DNA of 64,000 nt from positions 1-64,000 of the forward strand of contig NZ_NOIG01000003.1 in NCBI RefSeq assembly GCF_002245625.1. Direction: 5' to 3'. The position numbers and the translations under genes are program-made. How positions within the stretch are numbered: the stretch's first letter is position 1; every line of letters begins with the position of its first letter. Positions 26,087 through 34,918 of the stretch are shown here, in pieces. This DNA comes from Acidovorax kalamii. Its GTDB lineage: Bacteria; Pseudomonadota; Gammaproteobacteria; Burkholderiales; Burkholderiaceae_C. The notes beneath the pieces were generated by a model. It ran no database searches, was not told where the DNA came from, and saw nothing but the letters and a program-made list of their open reading frames with translations.

Positions 26087-26659
26087 TCAGGCCTTGATCG
26101 CGTCCCAGCACAGGCTAAAGGCCATCTGGTGCACGGCGTCGTCGTCGGGCAGCACCTGGGTGCGGATCAAGTTGCCCGTCTCGCGCACCGAGCCCACCAG
26201 GCTGGCAGTGAGCAGCGGGATGGGCACGGCCTTCAGAATCTCTTGCTGCTGGCCCTCTTCCATCAGCGCAAAAAAGCCCGCCATCAGCCGGGTCGAGAAC
26301 TCGCGGTTGCCCTCGGTGAACCAGGGCGAGTTGTAGTACTGCTCCTGAAACACCACCTCGGCATACTGGTCCAGCCGGTGGCGCAGCAGGTTGCCCCAGA
26401 TGCGCCGCACCCGCCCCCGGTAGGGCGTACCGGGCACCACACCTTCCATGATGCGGGCGGCGGTCACCGTCTTGGCGTCCTGATAAAGCTGGCTGATGAG
26501 TTCGTCCTTGGACGGGTAGTACACATAGAGCGTGCTGGTGGCCAGTCCCGCATTGCGGGCGATCTCGGCCATAGTCAGGCCACTCAGACCCGTCTGGGCC
26601 ACCAGCTCGAAGGTGGCCTGGGCTATGGCGCGCTGTTTTTCGTCGTCCTTGGGTTTCAT
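26087..26659 (-). CDS. TetR family transcriptional regulator
   Basis: This 190-residue regulator has a TetR helix-turn-helix in residues 8-50 (GLSGLTMAEIARNAGLATST, LYVYYPSKDELI). The C-terminal helical domain should bind an unknown ligand. It is divergent from pdxH with 105 bases between, and lies 148 bases from iorA. Start 26659 was chosen because the longer frame runs over pdxH. Confidence 0.88.
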   Translation of the reverse strand: MKPKDDEKQRAIAQATFELVAQTGLSGLTMAEIARNAGLATSTLYVYYPSKDELISQLYQDAKTVTAARIMEGVVPGTPYRGRVRRIWGNLLRHRLDQYAEVVFQEQYYNSPWFTEGNREFSTRLMAGFFALMEEGQQQEILKAVPIPLLTASLVGSVRETGNLIRTQVLPDDDAVHQMAFSLCWDAIKA

Positions 26660-26764
26660 TGATGCGCCAATATAAGCGAATAAGCATTCGACAACAACCC
26701 ACCCCGCTTGCGACCACCTGGCACCAGCCTCAGGCCCCGAATCCCGGCGTGCACAATCGGGCCC

Positions 26765-27403
26765 ATGACCACCTCCATCGCCGACCTCCGCAAGAGCTAC
26801 GAGCGCGCCGAACTCAACGAAGACGCCTCGCACGCCGCCCCCCTGCAGCAGTTTGACCAGTGGCTGAAAGAAGCCATCAGCGCCGAAGTGCCCGAGCCCA
26901 ACGCCATGACCCTGGCCACCGTGGGCAGCGACCTGCGGCCCAGCACCCGCATCGTGCTCATCAAGGGCTACGACGAGCGCGGCATTGTCTGGTTCACCAA
27001 CTACGATAGCCGCAAGGGCCGCCAGATCGCGGGCAATCCGTTTGCAGCGCTGCAGTTCCACTGGGTGGAGCTGGAGCGTGTGGTGCGCATCGAAGGCACT
27101 GTGGAGAAGGTGAGCGACGAGGAGAGTGACGAATACTTCCACAGCCGCCCGCTCGACTCGCGCATAGGCGCCTGGGCCAGCCCGCAAAGCCAGGTCATTT
27201 CAGGCCGCAGCGTGCTGGTGGCCAATGCGGCCAAATACGGTGCGCAGTTTTTGCTCAAGCCACCCCGCCCGCCACACTGGGGGGGCTACCGCCTCAAGCC
27301 CGACCAGTGGGAGTTCTGGCAGGGGCGCAAGAGCCGCCTGCATGACCGGTTGCGCTATCGGCTGGATCGGGGCGAGTGGGTGCGGGAGCGGCTGGCGCCC
27401 TGA
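26765..27403 (+). CDS. pdxH: Pyridoxamine 5'-phosphate oxidase
   Basis: This 212-residue FMN enzyme oxidises pyridoxine/pyridoxamine 5'-phosphate to pyridoxal 5'-phosphate, the last step of vitamin B6 synthesis and salvage. Family hallmarks include [30 protein letters not shown] (split across β-strands, with RxVLLK-type FMN site), the SRKG loop, and the C-terminal [14 protein letters not shown] box with the substrate-binding Arg and His. The length is normal. It stands alone, divergent from a TetR gene. Confidence 0.95.
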   Translation: MTTSIADLRKSYERAELNEDASHAAPLQQFDQWLKEAISAEVPEPNAMTLATVGSDLRPSTRIVLIKGYDERGIVWFTNYDSRKGRQIAGNPFAALQFHWVELERVVRIEGTVEKVSDEESDEYFHSRPLDSRIGAWASPQSQVISGRSVLVANAAKYGAQFLLKPPRPPHWGGYRLKPDQWEFWQGRKSRLHDRLRYRLDRGEWVRERLAP

Positions 27404-27455
27404 GCCCTGCTGCCCGTCGTATCTGGGAACCAGCCACAAGGCATTAAGTAATTCC

Positions 27456-27872
27456 ATGCCCGAAGTCGTCTACCTTCGTCTCGACAAGGAGTCTGAGCTG
27501 CCCCAGCTTTCTCTAGGTAGCTTTCGCGCCCTCGTCATGATCGAGTCCGAAGTAGCGGCGCTCTGGCAGAACGCGGTGAGCGACTGGCTGGTACGTTCAG
27601 GTTGTCTGCAAATGATGGCCTGGGGTCTTGGCTGCAGTTCCTGGGACGACTCTGTGGACTGGGCAAACATTGAGCAGTTTGCTTTTGGAGATATACCGGA
27701 CGAGAGCTTTGTCCTGACCTCATGGCATGAGAACCAGTCGCTGCAAGAGGTCATGCATTTCTGCAAGCATTTCGCAGGCCATCCGTTTGCAGAGCTACGC
27801 ACAACGTTGCTATTGCATATCGCACCTGAGCCTCGCGAGGAGGAAATTTGCAGCTTGTACGGCGATGCGTAG
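27456..27872 (+). CDS. Conserved hypothetical protein, 138 residues
   Basis: I do not recognise a function. The protein is acidic and cytosolic, Trp-rich (WQNAVSDWLV, MMAWGLGCSSWDDSVDWAN), with a conserved-looking SCxxW-DD core and a C-terminal HIAPEPREEEI. It resembles a small DUF family of proteins seen in proteobacterial accessory regions, sometimes suspected to be immunity proteins. It is 52 bases downstream of pdxH and may be co-transcribed. Confidence 0.65.
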   Translation: MPEVVYLRLDKESELPQLSLGSFRALVMIESEVAALWQNAVSDWLVRSGCLQMMAWGLGCSSWDDSVDWANIEQFAFGDIPDESFVLTSWHENQSLQEVMHFCKHFAGHPFAELRTTLLLHIAPEPREEEICSLYGDA

Positions 27873-27920
27873 TCGATCAAAGAGGTTGCAGAGCGGTTGA
27901 TTGGTGCAAAGCGGCAGCGG

Positions 27921-28877
27921 TCACCCCACCACCCACCGCGTCACCACCACAATCACCACCGGCATAGTCACCAACCCCAGCGCGGTGGACACGGCCACGC
28001 TGGCCGTCACCTCTTCTTCTGCCACGCGGTAGCGCTGCGAGAACAAGAACACGTTGGCCCCCACGGGCAGCGAGGCGGCCACGATCATCACCGCCAGCGG
28101 CAGGCCCGACAGGCCCAGCGCCCAGCCCAGGGCGGCCAGCACGACCGGGTGCACCACACATTTGACGAGCGCAATGCGCATTGCCGCCTTGAACTGGTGG
28201 CCGACCTTGGTGAACGCCAGCGTCACCCCCACCAGTAGCAGCGCAATCGGCCCCAGGGCCTGGCCCAGCAGCAGCAGGGGTTTGTCCACGACCTGGGGCA
28301 CCACCAGGCCGGTCTGCGCAAACAGCAGGCCCGCAATGATGGGCAGCGGCACTGGGTGCACGATGCCGTTGCGCATGGCCTGCAGCACGGTGCGCCACAT
28401 GGGCTGCTGCGTGCCGCCCGCCTGCCCCGCGTGTTCGCGCGCCGCGGCCAGCTCGAACACCACCGTGGCGGCCGTGAGCAGGATGAGCGAGTGCACCGAG
28501 ATCAGCGTGAACAGCGTGACCAGCCCCGCATCGCCAAACACCAGGCCCACCAGGGGCACGCCGATCATCAGCGTGTTGCTGAAGGTGTTGGCCAGTGCCC
28601 GTGCCGCGCCCAGCGTGTTGAAGCCCTGCAGCGCCAGCGTGGCGGCATACACGATGCCAAACGCCACAAAGTAGATGCCCACGGGGCCAAAGTTCAGGTC
28701 CTGGATGTGCACCGTGCTCATGGTGCGAAACAGCAGCGCGGGCGTGAGCACCATGAACACCAGGTTGGCCAGGTCCTTGACCGACGCCGCACGGATCCAA
28801 CCACGCCGCCCCACATAAAAGCCGATGGCGATGAACAGGATGACGGGGATCAGCGAGGTGAAAACGGGCGAGTTCAA
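27921..28877 (-). CDS. AEC (auxin efflux carrier) family transporter
   Basis: This 318-residue inner-membrane protein has about ten hydrophobic helices. The N-terminal segment IPVILFIAIGFYVGRRGW and the NLVFMVLTPALLF helix are typical of bacterial AEC/MleP-like permeases, which export or exchange small organic acids. The central NTFSNTLMIGVPL and KVGHQFKAAM segments fit too. The substrate is unknown. It is convergent with the hypothetical protein at 27456. Confidence 0.88.
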   Translation of the reverse strand: MNSPVFTSLIPVILFIAIGFYVGRRGWIRAASVKDLANLVFMVLTPALLFRTMSTVHIQDLNFGPVGIYFVAFGIVYAATLALQGFNTLGAARALANTFSNTLMIGVPLVGLVFGDAGLVTLFTLISVHSLILLTAATVVFELAAAREHAGQAGGTQQPMWRTVLQAMRNGIVHPVPLPIIAGLLFAQTGLVVPQVVDKPLLLLGQALGPIALLLVGVTLAFTKVGHQFKAAMRIALVKCVVHPVVLAALGWALGLSGLPLAVMIVAASLPVGANVFLFSQRYRVAEEEVTASVAVSTALGLVTMPVVIVVVTRWVVG

Positions 28878-28987
28878 GGTGGTGGCCGGCGCGCGAACGC
28901 GGCGAGAAGGGACAAGCGGGAGGGGGCAAATAGCCAGCAGCAGGGCCCTATTGTGGCCTGAGCGGCCACCCCACGCGCGTCTCGATA

Positions 28988-29041
28988 CTATGAATTCAAT
29001 AGCTACCAGCGCTTAACCAGAAGGCGCAAGATGGCATTTTG
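28988..29041 (+). repeat. Dispersed repeat, copy 4
   Basis: CTATGAATTCAATAGCTACC, AGCGCTTAACCAGAAGGCGC and a degenerate ATGGCATTTT end match the family. It lies in the noncoding space between the AEC and PAS-GGDEF genes. Confidence 0.65.
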
Positions 29042-29091
29042 ATGCAGAAACTCCGGCGCCAGCGGCGGCCCGCGATCCCTGGCACGGCGTT

Positions 29092-30714
29092 TTACTGAAA
29101 CACGCACACGCCCAATGACTGGCTCTTGGCCCGGTACATGGCGGTGTCTGCGGCGCGCAGGTAGTCATCGACCGTTGCCAGCCCGGATGCGCTGCTGACC
29201 AGTCCAATGCTCGCGCCACTGATCACGGTGTGTTCGCCGATCACATACGGCGCTGCAAGGGTGGCGGCGATCTGCCCTGCGCGTTGGCGGGCTTCAGCGG
29301 GATCAATGGACTCCAGCAGCACATTGAACTCGTCGCCACTCATGCGGGCGACCAGATCCACTGCCCGAACGCAGGATTCGAGCCGCCGCGCCACCTGTTG
29401 CAGGAGCTGGTCGCCCACATGGTGCCCGTAGCTGTCATTGACGGCCTTGAACCCGTTGAGATCTAGCAGCAGCACTGAAAACATCGTGGCTCCATCGCGT
29501 GTCGGCACGCCATCACCGTTCACTCCGTCGTTCTGCTGCAGCGCAATGAGTTGCGAGAGGCGATCGCGGAACAGCGGCCGGCCGGGCAAGTTGGTCAGCG
29601 CATCGTAGGAACTGCCCCGCTCGGCCAGATCGCTCAACGAGCCTGCCATGCGCACGGGAACACCCTCTTCGAACTCGGCGAGCCCACGCCAATTGACCCA
29701 TACCAGCCGCCCAGCCCCATGGAAGGCACGGAAGTCCACCGAGAAGTTCGGGCTGTTTCCCGACAGGTGCCTGCGGTAGGCCTCCTGCACGCGAGCGCGA
29801 TCCTCGGGATCGATGAGTTGCTCCAAAAAGCGCCAGCCTCCGTCATACACATGGTCGCGGCTACCCATCCCGACGATCTGGAGAAAGCGCCCGGACACAT
29901 GCAGGGCGTCCGTTCGCAAGTCCCAATACCAGATGCCATCGTTGGATCCACGGGTCGCCAGCGAATAGCGGTTTTCGGAGCGCACCAACTCCAGTTCGGT
30001 GTTCTTCTGCTGGGTCACGTCGATCATCAGGCCGATCATGCGGTTTGGTCTCCCCGGTTCGACCACCGCGCGGCACAGATCGCGCACCCACACGACCTTG
30101 CCCGACTTGGCGATCAGCCTGTAGCTCATCTCGTAGGCATGGCTGAGCGTGGCGTTGTATGCAGCATCGTCGATGCGCAGGGCCTCCTCCAGATCATCGG
30201 GGTGCACATGCGCCCGCCAGAAGCCCGGGTCAGCCCGCCACTCCTCGACGGAGTAGCCGAACAAGCGCTCGACCTGCGGGCTCAGAAAGGTATTGCCCAC
30301 TCCGATTTCAGCTTCCCACACCACGCCGTCAATGGTTTCCAGCAAGCGCAGAAAGCGCTGGCGAACTTCCACCAGCACCTGCTCGGTGACCTCGGTGATC
30401 TCGATCAGGACACCCTGGCGGCTGATCACCCGCTCCGCTGCATCCGTCTCTGGGTGGAACTGCAGACGCACCCAGCGATAGTCCGCATCGGCAAATCGCA
30501 AGCGGAACACCGGCATGCCCGAGCGCATGGTGCCGACGTCGTCGGGATGCACGAACTCCAGCAAAGACCTGCCAAGCGCCGCCGCCACCGAATGGCCGGT
30601 GAGCTTGTGCCATGCCGGGTTCAGGTAGGTGATCTGCCACAGCGCATCGGTCTGCACCACCGCCTCGGGAAGCAGTTGCAGCAGGTTGGCGGACGGCGTG
30701 GGCGTGGTGGGCAT
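29092..30714 (-). CDS. Multi-PAS diguanylate cyclase
   Basis: This 540-residue cytosolic protein has three PAS/PAC domains in its first 370 residues (each with the WhkLtGh- and YSVEEWR-like cores) and a C-terminal GGDEF domain. The active-site motif reads SGDEF, with the RxxD inhibitory site present (RAVD, five residues before). The first Gly is replaced by Ser, so activity is likely but not assured. No EAL domain and no membrane segments. It senses something through PAS; the ligand is unknown. Confidence 0.87.
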   Translation of the reverse strand: MPTTPTPSANLLQLLPEAVVQTDALWQITYLNPAWHKLTGHSVAAALGRSLLEFVHPDDVGTMRSGMPVFRLRFADADYRWVRLQFHPETDAAERVISRQGVLIEITEVTEQVLVEVRQRFLRLLETIDGVVWEAEIGVGNTFLSPQVERLFGYSVEEWRADPGFWRAHVHPDDLEEALRIDDAAYNATLSHAYEMSYRLIAKSGKVVWVRDLCRAVVEPGRPNRMIGLMIDVTQQKNTELELVRSENRYSLATRGSNDGIWYWDLRTDALHVSGRFLQIVGMGSRDHVYDGGWRFLEQLIDPEDRARVQEAYRRHLSGNSPNFSVDFRAFHGAGRLVWVNWRGLAEFEEGVPVRMAGSLSDLAERGSSYDALTNLPGRPLFRDRLSQLIALQQNDGVNGDGVPTRDGATMFSVLLLDLNGFKAVNDSYGHHVGDQLLQQVARRLESCVRAVDLVARMSGDEFNVLLESIDPAEARQRAGQIAATLAAPYVIGEHTVISGASIGLVSSASGLATVDDYLRAADTAMYRAKSQSLGVCVFQ

Positions 30715-31016
30715 GCAGGGCTATCGCAAAACGGGGCAGATACGGAAAAGGCAACGCAGAACGAGTCCTTTGCGTGTCGCGCTACCCGGCTTGGGGCGGC
30801 CTGCTGCGCTGCCAATCCCATTCCAACATCGGGTGCACGCCATCTCCGATGGCTCGGGCTGCGTCGCCTTGACGGATCGGAACATCAACCATCTGAAACC
30901 AAGTATGGCATGCATCCAGGCCCTCCTTGGTTTCGGCGGTTTGGGCCAATGACGTGTGCGAGCCAGCAGCGCCCTGCCCCGCCGCTGGCTCGCTCATATC
31001 ACGGCGGCATCACCCG
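30715..31016. other. Intergenic stretch between PAS-GGDEF and TonB receptor genes
   Basis: These 302 bases contain the 5' region of the PAS-GGDEF gene and the 3' region of the TonB receptor. An inverted repeat with 10-base arms (GCGAGCCAGC at 30958-30967 and its complement at 30984-30993) lies 24 bases after the receptor's stop codon and may be its terminator, although it has no T-run. No gene is visible. Confidence 0.5.
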
Positions 31017-33146
31017 TCAGAACGCCACCTTCACCCCCACCGTCACATTCCGCCCCATCAACGGCGCGGCGTTCTTGATGAACGAGGTGTGCGCATACGC
31101 CAGGCGGTCCGTCAGGTTGGTGCCTTTCAGGTACACCTGCCAGGGCGTGCCGCTGCTGAACTGGCCGTTGTAGGCGAGGCCCACATTCAGCATGCCGTAG
31201 CCGGGGGTTGCGGTTTCGAATGCCGCGATGCGGTTCTGGCGCGCCACCTGCACCCACTCCACCTGGCCTTCCCAGGCGTTCCAGTTCGCATCCAGCCGCA
31301 GGCCGGCGCGGGTGGCGGGGATGCGCGGCAGATTGCCTGCGTCGTCGATCTTGGCGCGCACGGTGTCGCCGAACAGGGTGACGCCCAGGTTGCGCGTTAG
31401 GCGCTGGCGCACCTGGCCTTCGATGCCGGTGAAGGTGGCGTCGGCCTGGCTGTATTGCAGCAGTTGCAGGCCGTCCAGTGCATCGAGCGTGCGGCCGTAG
31501 ATGTAGTTGTTGATGCTGTTGCGGAACACGCTCACGCCAAAGGTGGTGTCGCCCGCCGTCTTTTTCAGGCTGAGGTCGAAATTCTGCGAGGTCTCGGAGC
31601 GCAGGCTGGCGTCGCCGCGCTCGTACGTGCTGGTGGCCATGTGCAGGCCGCGTGCGTACAGTTCTTCGGCCGACGGGGCACGGCTGGCGCGGGTGAAGGA
31701 GGCTCCCACCTGGTAGCCGGGCGTGAACTTCCAGACCGCGCCCAGCGATGCCGACGTGCCGTTGTGGCTGCGTTCGATGCCGCTGGTTTCGGCGCGGGCG
31801 GTCTGGCGGTCGTGGCGCAGGGCGGCTTCAAAGCGCCAGTCGCCCAGGCGGTATTCCTCCAGAGCAAACAGGCCGGTACGGCGGGTCACCGTGGGCTGCA
31901 CGTAGGCCTCTTCGCCCTCGGCGCTGAACTTGCGCTGCGAGGTCTGCAGGCCGATCACGCCCTTGAACCCGGCGATGGGCTCGTGCTGCAGCTCGACGCG
32001 GGTGTCGTAGGCCTTGTTCTTGAAGGTGGTGCTGACGGCACCGTCTTCCACCTCGTCGTGTACGTAGTCCGTCACGCCCGCGCGCAGGCGCAGGGCCGAG
32101 AAGCCCGCAAAGGGGTTGCGCAGCTCGCCCCGGATGTCGAAGCGTTCGCTGCGCAGATCCACCACGGGCACGGCGCCATGGCCATGGTCGTGATCGTGGT
32201 CATGGCCGTCTTCACCTTCCTCGCCTTCGTGGGCGCCGCAGTGCAGCTGGTTGCCATGGGTGTGGCAGCCTTCAAAACTGTGGTTGTGGCCCGGCAAGCC
32301 GTATTTGGCGGCCTGGCGGGTGTAGGCCGCGCCCAGGTAGCCACGCTCACCCACCCACGACAGGCCCACGCTGCCGGTGTTGGTGCGGTTGAAGCTGCCC
32401 AGCACCTTGCGCGTGGCTTCGCCCTCGGGCGCCCAGCCTTTGCCCACACGGTAGTCGCCCGCATCGCGCGCCACGCCTTCCACATGCACGGCCAGGTTGC
32501 CGGTGCCGCCCGTCAGCGAAAAGGCCCCTGCCCCTTCGCGTGCGCCGGTGTTGGCACGCAGTTCGGCACTGCCCTCCAGCCCCTTGGCCGGGACGGCGGT
32601 GGGCACCTTGCCATCCAGCACATTGACCACGCCGCCGACAGCGCCGTTGCCGTAGATGAGGGCCGAGGGGCCGCGCAGCACTTCGATCTGTTTGGCGAGC
32701 ATGGGCTCGGACACCACGGCGTGGTCGGGGCTGATGGTGGAGGCGTCGTGCAGCTCGGCGCCATCAGACAGCACCTTGACGCGCGGGCCGTCCATGCCGC
32801 GGATGATGGGGCGGCTGGCACCGGCGCCAAAGTGGCTGCTGGTGATGCCGGGCTCGCTGTTGAGTGTCTCGCCCAGCGTGGCCTCGCGGCGGCGCACGAG
32901 TTCGTCGCCCTCCAGCACGGTGACAGGCGTGGTCATTTCGCTGGCGCCCAGTTGCAGGCCGCTGGCAGACACGGTGACGGGCGGCAGGCTGGGCGTGGCT
33001 TCAGCGGCCGCCGGGGCCGTGGTCTGCGCCTGGGCGAAGGAGCCAGTGCCCGACAGCGCCAGCAGGGTGGCCAGGGCCACGGGGTGCAGGGTGGTGGGGC
33101 GGCGGTGTTGGGGCATTGCGGGGCGGGCGAAGGAGAGAGAGGTCAT
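31017..33146 (-). CDS. znuD: TonB-dependent receptor, ZnuD-like with His-rich loop
   Basis: This 709-residue outer-membrane receptor has a signal peptide (residues 1-40, cleaved after AQA), a plug domain (about 55-170) with RGMDGPRVKVLSDG, and a 22-strand barrel ending in the aromatic C-terminal Phe (GVKVAF). A loop carries a dense metal-binding stretch, GHNHSFEGCHTHGNQLHCG followed by HDHDHDHGHG, the hallmark of ZnuD zinc receptors. It probably imports zinc or a zinc complex using TonB energy. The upstream ATG (33224) is rejected because the ATG at 33146, with a GGAGAGAGA site, directly precedes the signal peptide. It is in line with a probable Zur operon. Confidence 0.87.
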   Translation of the reverse strand: MTSLSFARPAMPQHRRPTTLHPVALATLLALSGTGSFAQAQTTAPAAAEATPSLPPVTVSASGLQLGASEMTTPVTVLEGDELVRRREATLGETLNSEPGITSSHFGAGASRPIIRGMDGPRVKVLSDGAELHDASTISPDHAVVSEPMLAKQIEVLRGPSALIYGNGAVGGVVNVLDGKVPTAVPAKGLEGSAELRANTGAREGAGAFSLTGGTGNLAVHVEGVARDAGDYRVGKGWAPEGEATRKVLGSFNRTNTGSVGLSWVGERGYLGAAYTRQAAKYGLPGHNHSFEGCHTHGNQLHCGAHEGEEGEDGHDHDHDHGHGAVPVVDLRSERFDIRGELRNPFAGFSALRLRAGVTDYVHDEVEDGAVSTTFKNKAYDTRVELQHEPIAGFKGVIGLQTSQRKFSAEGEEAYVQPTVTRRTGLFALEEYRLGDWRFEAALRHDRQTARAETSGIERSHNGTSASLGAVWKFTPGYQVGASFTRASRAPSAEELYARGLHMATSTYERGDASLRSETSQNFDLSLKKTAGDTTFGVSVFRNSINNYIYGRTLDALDGLQLLQYSQADATFTGIEGQVRQRLTRNLGVTLFGDTVRAKIDDAGNLPRIPATRAGLRLDANWNAWEGQVEWVQVARQNRIAAFETATPGYGMLNVGLAYNGQFSSGTPWQVYLKGTNLTDRLAYAHTSFIKNAAPLMGRNVTVGVKVAF

Positions 33147-33396
33147 GGTGGTGGCTTGCAACAAAGGCATGCGCTGCGCCACACCGGGCGGGCCGGGTGT
33201 GTGCGGGCAGGCAGACAGCTTCACGCCTGGTGGGCGTGAAAATATGAGTAAAAACAGCCTTTTGCGCGCATCTGTATTGCGCTTTCAGCTATGAAATTGG
33301 GAGTAATAGGTGCCCAGGGGCGCTTGCGCGCGACGAGACCCTGGCCATGGGGGCCGGGGCCGCACGGCGCAAGGAGGCGCCAACGCGGGCAGGCGC

Positions 33397-33834
33397 TCAG
33401 GCCGCTGGCGGGCCCCGCGCGAGGAACAGCGCGGTGTGCGGGAGCGTGGCGCGCCCGGCGGGGAGACAAGGCTGCGCCTGCGTGGGGGCGGCCTCGGGCA
33501 GCGCCAGGGGGGCGCTGTGCAATGCGTCGCCCAGCGCGAGCTGATCGAGCAGCAAACAGTCTGTAGGTGCGTGGCCCGCCACCAGCTGTGCGAGCTGCCC
33601 GTGGCGGTGGTCGGCGCTCGCCGTGTCGGTGGCGTGGGCGTGGGTCTGCACCCGGTCCAGCGCATCGCCATGCACCACCTGGTGCAGGCGCCCCAAGGTG
33701 GGGGCTGCGACCAGGGCCAGCACCAGCCACACCAGGGCCAGGTGCGCCCACCAGCGTGCTGGCGCGCCCTGCCCCGCGCCGCGCGACAAGGCGGGCAGCC
33801 GGGGCTGGAGCGGGCCGAAGCGGTGGCGCGTCAT
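33397..33834 (-). CDS. Membrane-anchored protein, His-containing, DUF2946-like
   Basis: This 145-residue protein has one hydrophobic N-terminal segment (HLALVWLVLALVAAPTLG, about 30-47) followed by a periplasmic part rich in His (HQVVHGDALDRVQTHAHATD, HRHGQ). It looks like the DUF2946-type proteins found next to metal-uptake genes, but that is by context and composition only. It follows the DUF3299 gene with 19 bases between. A metal-sensing or metal-binding role is plausible. Confidence 0.5.
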   Translation of the reverse strand: MTRHRFGPLQPRLPALSRGAGQGAPARWWAHLALVWLVLALVAAPTLGRLHQVVHGDALDRVQTHAHATDTASADHRHGQLAQLVAGHAPTDCLLLDQLALGDALHSAPLALPEAAPTQAQPCLPAGRATLPHTALFLARGPPAA

Positions 33835-33853
33835 GGGAGGGTTCAGAGTCGGG

Positions 33854-34552
33854 TCACTTCACCTGCACGGCATCGACCACGCGGTAGTAGAGGCCGTACT
33901 GGTCGTTGGTGAGCACGGTGAAGCGGCCCTCGACCACCACGGGCTCCATCGAATAGCGCACGGGGGTCTTGGCCTTGACCTCGACCATGCTTTCGGGCCC
34001 GCCGGGCAGGCAGAACGAGCAGGTCATGGGCACGGAGGTGAGCAAAAAGTGCGTCTGCGTGGCCTTGGCGTCCAGCGGCATCATGAAGCCCTGGATGCGC
34101 TGCACGGTCTTGTCCATGCCCTTTTGCGCCTCGTTGAACACGGGCACGATGCCGTCCTTGGTGGTCTTGCGCGTCAGATCGGTCAGCACCGACCAGGGCA
34201 CCACGTCATTGCGCTGGGGCAGCGGCGCGATGGGGCTGTTGGGATTGTGGTAGCCCGCCCCGGTGCCAGATGGGATGCCCGCGGCGGCCCCTGCAGGCAG
34301 TGGGGACGAGAGCACGGGGGCTGCGCCCGCCCCGCCCGCCGCCGCAGGTGCTGGAGCGGTTTTGCCCGTAGCCCGCTCGAACGCGCCCGGCTCGGGCTTG
34401 GTGGCCAGGGGCTGGCCAGACGCCTGGGCCAGCACGGCCCCGGCGCTGCACAGCAAGGCGAATGCTGCCGCCGCTTGGCGTGTGGCATGGACGCGGCGGG
34501 CGGCAGGTTGCCAAAAGGCAGTGGTCAGGCGGGAGGGCTGGTGGGTGGCCAT
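33854..34552 (-). CDS. Exported DUF3299 protein
   Basis: This 232-residue protein has a hydrophobic export segment near residues 25-45 (AAAAFALLCSAGAVLAQA), a Pro/Ala-rich linker, and a C-terminal DUF3299 domain of about 140 residues. Family features are visible: the IQGFMMPLD turn, a conserved CSFC motif preceded by FLLTSVPMT, and a VEGRFTVL strand. The CxxC may bind metal or form a redox disulfide. Genes of this family often lie next to FtsX-type ABC systems and Zur in β-proteobacteria. The molecular role is unknown. Confidence 0.75.
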   Translation of the reverse strand: MATHQPSRLTTAFWQPAARRVHATRQAAAAFALLCSAGAVLAQASGQPLATKPEPGAFERATGKTAPAPAAAGGAGAAPVLSSPLPAGAAAGIPSGTGAGYHNPNSPIAPLPQRNDVVPWSVLTDLTRKTTKDGIVPVFNEAQKGMDKTVQRIQGFMMPLDAKATQTHFLLTSVPMTCSFCLPGGPESMVEVKAKTPVRYSMEPVVVEGRFTVLTNDQYGLYYRVVDAVQVK

Positions 34553-34606
34553 GGCGGGAGAACCTGTGGGTGGAGGCGAACGAGGGGTGAAGCGGTGCGT
34601 TGCAGC

Positions 34607-34858
34607 TCAGTGCGCGTGCTTCATGCCGCAGTATTTTCCGATAGCCAGGTTTTTGCAGGCGGCCTGCAGGTCTTTCTGGCACTGGTCATGGCCCTTGCCG
34701 GACTCCAGGCATTTGGCGGCGGCCTCGTGCGCGGCGGCCATGGCGCGGTGGCGTGCGATGTCCTCCTTGGTGTCTTTGTCGTTGTGGGCCTGGGCGTGGG
34801 CCAGGGCACCGGCGAGCAGCATGGGGGCCAGGGCGAGAGCGGTGAGGAGCTTTTTCAT
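34607..34858 (-). CDS. Small secreted Cys/His protein
   Basis: This 83-residue protein has a clean signal peptide (MKKLLTALALAPMLLAGALA, cleaved after AHA/QA) and a short mature domain with four Cys and several His (AAKCLES, HDQCQKD, AACKNL, KYCGMKHAH). That spacing suggests two disulfides or a metal site. I do not recognise a family. It lies 60 bases downstream of the permease in the probable zinc operon, consistent with a periplasmic metal carrier. Confidence 0.65.
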   Translation of the reverse strand: MKKLLTALALAPMLLAGALAHAQAHNDKDTKEDIARHRAMAAAHEAAAKCLESGKGHDQCQKDLQAACKNLAIGKYCGMKHAH

Positions 34859-34918
34859 GGACGGACTTTCAGGTGGAGTTGGTGGAGGGTTTACGGCAGT
34901 CAGAACTCGGAGGGTGCA

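Noticed and set aside
31455-33239. Plus-strand open frame of almost 600 codons across the TonB receptor
   Set aside because: Antisense mirror; the receptor has signal peptide, plug and barrel features.
33240-33300. A second Zur box before the TonB receptor
   Set aside because: Only a five-base inverted repeat (GCGCA/TGCGC) is present, and it does not match the palindrome before zur.
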